From NCBI GenBank assembly GCA_002790175.1, contig PFUQ01000099.1:1-7107 (forward strand): a DNA stretch of 7,107 nucleotides, written 5' to 3'. This document shows positions 1-4,394 of the stretch, in pieces. The stretch comes from Flavobacteriales bacterium CG_4_9_14_3_um_filter_32_8 (GTDB taxonomy: Bacteria; Bacteroidota; Bacteroidia; Flavobacteriales_E; Vicingaceae). A program made the position numbers and the translations under genes. Numbering within the stretch: position 1 is the stretch's first letter; the number at the start of each line of letters is the position of its first letter. The notes below the pieces were generated by a model, which saw only the letters and a list, made by a program, of their open reading frames with translations, made no database searches and was not told where the DNA came from.

Positions 1-2
1 AT

Positions 3-1466
3 AATAATGATTCTATTATTTGGACACTTTCAGAACCTTATGGGGCTTTGGAATGGTGGCCTTGTAAACAAAATTTAAATGATAAAATTGACTCTATTGA
101 TGTTATTGTAACTACTCCTTTGGTTAATAAAGTTGGTAGTCAAGGCTTATTAGTGAGTGAAACTACAGTTGGACCAAACAAAATTTTTCATTGGAAACAT
201 CGATATCCGATTGCTGCCTATTTAATTTCTGTTTCCATTACCAATTACGCTGCATATACCAATGTTGCTCCTTTATCAGCAGGTAATTTACCTATTCTTA
301 ATTATGTTTTTCCTGAGGATTCTGCAAGTATGGCATCACAATCTCCAGCAATTATACCTATCATTCAAATGTATGACACCTTATTTGGAGCGTATCCATT
401 TATGAACGAAAAATACGGTCATGCACAATTTGGTTGGGGTGGAGGAATGGAGCATCAAACCATGAGTTCCATGGTAAATTTTAGTTTTAGCCTAATGGCT
501 CACGAATTAGCACATCAATGGTTTGGTGATAAAGTTACTTGTGGAAGCTGGGAAGAAATTTGGTTAAATGAAGGATTTGCGACTTACTTAACAGGGTTGT
601 CACACAAAAATTTAGCTCCAACATGGTGGTACGCTTGGAGAGAAGGTACTATTAATGACGTAATTTCACAACCTGATGGTTCTGTATTTTGTACAGATAC
701 AACAGATGTTGGTCGAATTTTTAACGGTCGTTTATCGTACAGTAAAGGAGCTTATTTATTACGAATGTTGGAATGGAAAATAGGTGAACAAAATTTCTTT
801 CAAGGAGTAAGAAATTATTTAAATGACGCTTCTTGTTCTTATTCTTATGCAACGACAGACAACTTAAAAGTCCATTTAGAATCGATTAGTGGACTAAATT
901 TAACTGAATTTTTTAATGATTGGTATTATGGAGAAGGACATCCTTCTTATCAAGTAGCAGCCACTCAAGTAGGAAATAATGTTAGTTTCACAATCAATCA
1001 AACACAATCACACCCTTCCGTTTCTTTTTATGAAATGCCTCTACCTATTTATGTAAAAGGGCAAGGATTGGATACCACATTTGTTTTCGACCATCAGTTT
1101 TCTGGTCAAGTATTTAATGCAACTGTTCCTTTTACTATTGATTCTGTATTTTTTGATCCAGAATTATGGATACTTTCTGAGAATCCAACAACAACATTAG
1201 CTATCAATGAGGAGATTGCTATTATAGGTAATGTAAGTGTTTATCCAAACCCATTTTTAACTAGTTTTAACTTACAAATTAGCAAAAACAAGCAATTAAA
1301 AAGTATTCATATATTTAATGCTTTAGGACAATCAATAGAACCATTAATTATCGAAAAAACTCCACAATTATTTCAAATCAACACACAACAATTAGCTAGA
1401 GGAAGTTATACCATTGAAATCAGATTAAATGATGAGTTAATTAGAAAGAAGTTAACTAAAATTTGA
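3..1466 (+). CDS. Secreted M1-family zinc aminopeptidase with T9SS sorting domain (5' partial)
   Basis: This is the C-terminal 487 residues of a gluzincin metallopeptidase that probably removes N-terminal residues from peptides outside the cell or at its surface. The frame is open to the window edge, and the residues before the TTG at 48 (IIWTLSEPYGA) read as normal M1 beta-domain sequence, so that TTG is not the start. The zinc site is HELAH (501-515) followed 18 residues later by the third ligand Glu in LNEGF (570-572). The likely catalytic Tyr lies in YSKGAYLL (codon 738-740). The substrate-binding loop reads GGGMEHQ (438-458) where classical M1 enzymes have GxMEN. A linker leads to a type A T9SS sorting domain from about 1233 (VYPNPF, then FNALGQ and LARGSYTIEI), ending in basic residues. 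The signal peptide would be upstream, outside the window. There is no clear terminator after the TGA. Family assignment is very secure; substrate is unknown. Confidence 0.95.
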   Translation, partial: NNDSIIWTLSEPYGALEWWPCKQNLNDKIDSIDVIVTTPLVNKVGSQGLLVSETTVGPNKIFHWKHRYPIAAYLISVSITNYAAYTNVAPLSAGNLPILNYVFPEDSASMASQSPAIIPIIQMYDTLFGAYPFMNEKYGHAQFGWGGGMEHQTMSSMVNFSFSLMAHELAHQWFGDKVTCGSWEEIWLNEGFATYLTGLSHKNLAPTWWYAWREGTINDVISQPDGSVFCTDTTDVGRIFNGRLSYSKGAYLLRMLEWKIGEQNFFQGVRNYLNDASCSYSYATTDNLKVHLESISGLNLTEFFNDWYYGEGHPSYQVAATQVGNNVSFTINQTQSHPSVSFYEMPLPIYVKGQGLDTTFVFDHQFSGQVFNATVPFTIDSVFFDPELWILSENPTTTLAINEEIAIIGNVSVYPNPFLTSFNLQISKNKQLKSIHIFNALGQSIEPLIIEKTPQLFQINTQQLARGSYTIEIRLNDELIRKKLTKI

Positions 1467-1478
1467 TATCCTTTTGTT

Positions 1479-1486
1479 TATATTTG
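1479..1486 (+). promoter_or_regulatory. Bacteroidota -7 box upstream of the DUF1573-yajC-ybbR-coaE operon
   Basis: TATATTTG followed by CACC matches the TAnnTTTG(C) -7 element of Bacteroidota primary sigma promoters. It lies 17 nt before the ATG at 1504, so the leader would be very short and A-rich (CTAAAAAAAAGCT), a common arrangement in this phylum. No good -33 TTG is seen at the usual 19-21 bp spacing. A TTTG at 1462-1465 is too close, at 13 bp. Confidence 0.6.
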
Positions 1487-1503
1487 CACCCTAAAAAAAA
1501 GCT

Positions 1504-1968
1504 ATGTATAAAATTATCGTAACAGTATTGATAACTTCTTTATTTACTTCATGTGGTTCTACCAATGAAACAGATAACATTACAACAGATTTAATTGATA
1601 ATCCAAATACTGCAGTATTTAAAGAGGTAGATAAAGATAAATTGCCCTTTTTTGAGTTTGAGGAAGAAGTAAAAAGTTTTGGTCAAATCACACAAGGAGA
1701 ATCAGTATCAACTTCATTTAGATTTAAAAATGTTGGGCAATCAGATTTAATCATATCTTCTGCACAAGGAAGTTGTGGTTGTACAGTTCCAAAATGGCCA
1801 AAAGAACCAATAGCTCCTGGCAAAGAAGGTGTAATTGAAGTTACCTTTAATTCTACAGGAAAATCTGGCACACAAAATAAAACAGTTACCTTGGTTTCCA
1901 ACACAATACCTAACACAAAAGTTATCGCAATTAAAGGAGAAGTGTTAGTTCCAACTACTGATAAATAA
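1504..1968 (+). CDS. DUF1573-domain lipoprotein
   Basis: A 154-residue predicted lipoprotein of unknown function. The N-terminus has a short basic/hydrophobic signal with a lipobox-like LFTSC, so Cys17 (codon 1552-1554) would be lipidated and the protein anchored to a membrane. A polar linker of about 30 residues precedes a DUF1573 domain at about 48-148: FGQITQGESVSTSFRFKN, then SCGCTVPKWP (90-99), APGKEG, and a final beta strand IKGEV. DUF1573 has an immunoglobulin-like, ASH/MSP-type beta-sandwich pattern, and the SCGC motif is its hallmark; whether the two cysteines bind metal or form a disulfide is not known from this sequence. It is first in the operon, 15 nt before yajC. In Bacteroidota, DUF1573 genes commonly sit next to yajC, so an envelope role is inferred. 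The ATG start is supported by the lipobox placement and the -7 box just upstream. Confidence 0.9.
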   Translation: MYKIIVTVLITSLFTSCGSTNETDNITTDLIDNPNTAVFKEVDKDKLPFFEFEEEVKSFGQITQGESVSTSFRFKNVGQSDLIISSAQGSCGCTVPKWPKEPIAPGKEGVIEVTFNSTGKSGTQNKTVTLVSNTIPNTKVIAIKGEVLVPTTDK

Positions 1969-1983
1969 AAATTAAAATAAATT

Positions 1984-2316
1984 ATGAAAGAATTAGGAAT
2001 ATTATTAATGGCTCCACAGGAAGGAGCAGAGGGTGGAAGTGGTGGATTACAAACAATTATTATGTTTGGTGCCATTTTTATTGTGTTTTATTTTTTTATG
2101 ATAAGACCACAAATGAAAAAGCAAAAAGAACTAAAAAAGTTTAAAGAAAGTCTTCAAAATGGTGCCAAAATAATTACTATTGGTGGTATTCATGGAAAGA
2201 TAGTAGAAGTAAGGGATGAGGTAGTGATGATTGAAACAGAAGGTGGCAATAGGTTGAAAATGGAAAAATCAGCAATCGCTAAAGAATTTTCAGTAGAAGA
2301 TATGGAGAAAAAATAA
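1984..2316 (+). CDS. yajC: Preprotein translocase subunit YajC
   Basis: YajC is a small inner-membrane protein that associates with SecDF and the SecYEG translocon; its exact contribution to export is modest and debated. The 110 residues match the family: a short Gly/Glu-rich N-terminus, one membrane segment at about 22-40 (LQTIIMFGAIFIVFYFFMI), directly followed by the signature IRPQMKKQKE (40-49). A cytosolic domain follows with GAKIITIGGIHGKIVEV and a acidic/basic tail. The ATG at 1984 gives the normal length. An in-frame ATG at 2008 (Met9) would also leave the membrane segment intact and cannot be excluded. Gaps are 15 nt upstream and 10 nt downstream, consistent with one transcript with the DUF1573 and ybbR genes. 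Confidence 0.96.
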   Translation: MKELGILLMAPQEGAEGGSGGLQTIIMFGAIFIVFYFFMIRPQMKKQKELKKFKESLQNGAKIITIGGIHGKIVEVRDEVVMIETEGGNRLKMEKSAIAKEFSVEDMEKK

Positions 2317-2326
2317 ACTTAGTATT

Positions 2327-3331
2327 TTGACTAAGAACTTAACTATTTTTAATAGCATTTTTCATAAAGCTTCTGGTAATCGGAAGCTTTATGTGTTTTT
2401 ATTCTGTTTATTATTATCTACCTTTTTTTGGTTGTTAAATGCACTCAGTAAGAATTTTACTACCGATGTAGATTTTAAGGTAAGTTATAGTAATTTTCCT
2501 CAGAATAAAGTCATTATCAATGAGTTGCCTAAAAAATTTAAGCTAAAAATTAAAGGCTTAGGTTTTGATTTAATGACTTATAAATTAAGCATCAAAAAAC
2601 CTACCTTAATTATCAATCTATCAAAAATTCAGCATTTTCATCAACAAACTACTTCAATAAAATACACTACCTTATCTTCATCTTCTTTTTCACCTTTTCT
2701 TTCCAGTCAATTGGGTAATCAAATTGAAATTAAAGATATCTACCCAGATTCTATTCACTTTTTGTTTGATGAAAGAAAAGAGAAAATGGTCGAGATTATC
2801 CCTATTACCGAGCTAAATTTCGAAAAACAATACCAGCTTTTTGGAGAAATGTTGGTGAAGCCAGCTTTTATAAAAGTGAGTGGACCAGCTTCTATTATTG
2901 ATACGTTAAAAGTAGTTTATACCGATAGCATTTTTATTGAGAATTTAACCGAAACAACAACTAAAACGGTAAGTATTAATAAAATATATGATTATTATCA
3001 ACTAACATTTAAACCAAATAATATATCTTTACGAATACCTGTAGAAAAATTTACTGAAACAACTATAATGGTAAATGTAGATTACATCAATGTCCCAGAT
3101 TCAATTAAGATGAAAGCAATTCCAAATGAAATTGAGTTGAAATTTATGATTCCATTAAGTAAAATGTCAAGTTTATCAACGGCAATTTTTAGGGCAGAAA
3201 TTGATTATCAGCAGATTAGTAATCAATTTAACCATAAGTTAAAGGTAGATGTCGTTAAATACCCAAACTATATTCAATCGCTTACTTTAAACCCAGAAAA
3301 AGTTGAGTACATCCTTAAAAAACAAAACTAA
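2327..3331 (+). CDS. ybbR: YbbR-like domain protein, membrane-anchored
   Basis: A 334-residue protein with a short cytosolic N-terminus, one membrane segment at about 20-40 (KLYVFLFCLLLSTFFWLLNAL), and a long extracytoplasmic part made of YbbR-like beta repeats. The clearest repeat is at about 176-212, with PAFIKVSGPASIIDTLKVVYTDSIFIENL, close to the family pattern of a Val-x-Gly-Pro turn followed by hydrophobic strands. Weaker repeats lie before (about 45-147) and after it. In Firmicutes the relative CdaR regulates the diadenylate cyclase CdaA, but no cyclase gene lies beside it here, so that role should not be transferred. The start is TTG at 2327: no in-frame ATG or GTG occurs before the membrane segment, and this start leaves 10 nt after yajC. 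A start at a rarer codon slightly upstream is possible. The last 29 nt overlap coaE in another frame. Confidence 0.86.
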   Translation: MTKNLTIFNSIFHKASGNRKLYVFLFCLLLSTFFWLLNALSKNFTTDVDFKVSYSNFPQNKVIINELPKKFKLKIKGLGFDLMTYKLSIKKPTLIINLSKIQHFHQQTTSIKYTTLSSSSFSPFLSSQLGNQIEIKDIYPDSIHFLFDERKEKMVEIIPITELNFEKQYQLFGEMLVKPAFIKVSGPASIIDTLKVVYTDSIFIENLTETTTKTVSINKIYDYYQLTFKPNNISLRIPVEKFTETTIMVNVDYINVPDSIKMKAIPNEIELKFMIPLSKMSSLSTAIFRAEIDYQQISNQFNHKLKVDVVKYPNYIQSLTLNPEKVEYILKKQN

Positions 3332-3920
3332 TAAACCTTTATTAGTAGGTATTACTGGCGGAATTGGGAGTGGTAAATCTACTATATCCAAAATATTTAT
3401 GTCATTAGGAATTCCAGTTTTTAATTCTGATGCAGTAGCCAAAAATAGTATTAACACGGATAAAGAAGTAATCAATCAAATAACCAAACAATTTGGAGCT
3501 ATTTACATTGATGGAAAAATTGATGCAGTAAAATTGGCTCAATTTGTTTTTAATGATAAAAATGCACTCGATAAGTTGAATCAAATTGTGCATCCTAAAG
3601 TAAGAGATGCATTTAAAAGTTGGGTTGATGAAAATAGCAGTTCACCTTTATTAATTCAGGAAGCAGCCATATTAATAGAAAGTGGTGCCTATAAAAATTT
3701 AGATAAAATTATTTTAGTAATTGCCCCCATTGAAGAAAGAATTAGAAGAGTAGCAAAAAGAGATAGGATTTCACCAACTCAAGTAAAAGAAAGAATAAAA
3801 ATGCAAATTTCTGACCAAGAAAAATTAAAATACTCAAACTTTTGTATTACTAATGATGGTAAGCAATTAGTAATACCCCAAGTCATAAAAATAGTAGAAC
3901 AATTAAAAAGCCTTAATTAG
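3303..3920 (+). CDS. coaE: Dephospho-CoA kinase CoaE
   Basis: CoaE phosphorylates the 3'-hydroxyl of the ribose of dephospho-CoA with ATP, the last step of coenzyme A synthesis in the cytosol. The 205 residues match the usual length. The P-loop GITGGIGSGKS lies at 16-26, followed by the substrate-site region PVFNSDAVAK (38-47), HPKVR (97-101), the QEAAILIESG segment (119-128), the LID-region arginines in ERIRRVAKRD (145-154), and the adenine-side ITND (182-185). The start is TTG at 3303: an in-frame TAA at 3288-3290 blocks any start further upstream and no ATG or GTG precedes the P-loop. This places the start inside ybbR, overlapping it by 29 nt, which suggests translational coupling. The gene is the last of the operon, and its final codons and stop form one arm and the loop of the terminator. 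Confidence 0.96.
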   Translation: MSTSLKNKTNKPLLVGITGGIGSGKSTISKIFMSLGIPVFNSDAVAKNSINTDKEVINQITKQFGAIYIDGKIDAVKLAQFVFNDKNALDKLNQIVHPKVRDAFKSWVDENSSSPLLIQEAAILIESGAYKNLDKIILVIAPIEERIRRVAKRDRISPTQVKERIKMQISDQEKLKYSNFCITNDGKQLVIPQVIKIVEQLKSLN

Positions 3921-3936
3921 AAAATTAAGGCTTTTT
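3905..3936. terminator. Bidirectional intrinsic terminator between coaE and the bTHX gene
   Basis: A perfect 14-bp inverted repeat: AAAAAGCCTTAATT (3905-3918), a 4-nt loop AGAA, and AATTAAGGCTTTTT (3923-3936). Each strand ends in a T-run after the GCC/GGC part of the stem, so it can stop transcription from both convergent genes. The coaE stop TAG (3918-3920) sits at the stem-loop junction, and the bTHX stop is 5 nt beyond the other side. Confidence 0.9.
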
Positions 3937-3940
3937 AAAT

Positions 3941-4189
3941 TTATTTTTTTGCTGCAGGTTTTTTAGCAGCTGGTTTTTTAACCACTGGTTTTTTAGCAGC
4001 AGGTTTTTTAACCACTGGTTTTTTTGTTGCTGGTTCTGTTTTAACAGCAGTTTTTTCGATAATTGGAGCAGCTTTTTTAGCCTTAGGAGCTTTAGCTAAA
4101 GTAGAAGAAGTTGCTTTTCTTTTTCTAGTTTTCCCATAAGATCCTGCTGAAATTTTTCCTTTTTTTGTTTTTATATCGCCTTTTCCCAT
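3941..4189 (-). CDS. Small-subunit ribosomal protein bTHX with H1-like Lys/Ala/Pro tail
   Basis: An 82-residue, very basic protein. Residues 1-25 (MGKGDIKTKKGKISAGSYGK, then TRKRK) match the bTHX (Thx) family, the tiny peptide that sits in the head of the 30S subunit in Thermus; the Thermus protein has the same MGKGD..T..GKI..G.YGK framework from memory. The core is followed by an Ala/Lys-rich linker and five five-residue repeats at 56-80: KKPVV, KKPAA, KKPVV, KKPAA, KKPAA, then KK. The tail resembles histone H1-like and nucleoid proteins and would be disordered and nucleic-acid binding. The Thermus protein is only about 26 residues, so the tail makes up most of this one. The ATG at 4189 begins exactly at the family's conserved N-terminus. 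A -7 box lies about 39 nt upstream. A low-complexity search could mislabel it as histone H1, but the N-terminal motif argues for bTHX. Confidence 0.87.
   Translation of the reverse strand: MGKGDIKTKKGKISAGSYGKTRKRKATSSTLAKAPKAKKAAPIIEKTAVKTEPATKKPVVKKPAAKKPVVKKPAAKKPAAKK
3944..4024 (-). repeat. 15-bp tandem coding repeat (KKP-VV/AA units) in the bTHX tail
   Basis: Five tandem 15-bp units plus a partial sixth, coding for KKPVV/KKPAA at residues 56-82 of the bTHX protein. On the plus strand they read as alternating GGTTTTTTAACCACT and GGTTTTTTAGCAGC(T/A) units. Two-unit blocks of about 30 bp are nearly identical, so the copy number could change by slippage or recombination. Confidence 0.9.
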
Positions 4190-4227
4190 AATAATTGATG
4201 TAAATATTTATTAAGTTGTTATGCCTA

Positions 4228-4235
4228 CAAATATA
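4228..4235 (-). promoter_or_regulatory. Candidate -7 box of the bTHX gene
   Basis: On the minus strand the sequence reads TGTATATATTTGTAGG, containing TATATTTG (4235 down to 4228), a match to the Bacteroidota -7 element TAnnTTTG. It is about 38 nt before the ATG. No convincing -33 TTG is present at the expected distance. Confidence 0.5.
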
Positions 4236-4331
4236 TACAAAATGAAGTATGTTATTGAAAATAATTTCTCTTTCATTTTTAACAAAAAAGTTAACAATCA
4301 AAATCACTATCAAAAAAATGAATTTATTTCT

Positions 4332-4339
4332 TAATTTCG
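4332..4339 (+). promoter_or_regulatory. Candidate -7 box of the E1 dehydrogenase gene
   Basis: TAATTTCG followed by C differs from the TAnnTTTG(C) -7 element at one base. It lies 55 nt before the ATG at 4395, which would give a leader of roughly 45-50 nt. No clear -33 TTG is seen. It is the best match on this strand within the intergenic region. Confidence 0.4.
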
Positions 4340-4394
4340 CAAGACAAGCCAATAGGCTGTTTTTTAAAAAAAGAATTAAAAATTAAAGAAGGGT

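Noticed and set aside
48..50. TTG as the start of the M1 peptidase
   Set aside because: The frame is open to the window edge and the residues encoded before it continue the M1 domain, so the gene is truncated by the window.
1683..2075. 130-codon open frame on the minus strand opposite the DUF1573 and yajC genes
   Set aside because: It is antisense to two well-supported genes and spans their junction. Its translation is Pro/Val/Ile-rich with no recognisable domain, as expected for a mirror of a coding strand.
3287..3593. Two 62-codon open frames on the minus strand opposite coaE
   Set aside because: Both lie antisense to coaE and have no recognisable motif or promoter.
3944..4024. Regular short repeats resembling a CRISPR array or intergenic tandem repeat
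   Set aside because: There are no unique spacers. The 15-bp units keep frame and encode the KKP repeat tail of the bTHX protein.
4272..4322. 9-bp inverted repeat TTCATTTTT / AAAAATGAA separated by 33 nt
   Set aside because: The arms are low-complexity A/T runs in a very AT-rich region and the loop is long, so chance is the simplest explanation.
4125..4352. 75-codon open frame on the minus strand across the intergenic region and the bTHX start
   Set aside because: It overlaps the bTHX N-terminus in another frame, and its translation is low-complexity Ile/Asn/Lys/Phe sequence from AT-rich non-coding DNA.
4388..4393. GAAGGG as a ribosome binding site for the E1 gene
   Set aside because: It ends 1 nt before the ATG, too close for Shine-Dalgarno pairing, and Bacteroidota rarely depend on such sites.
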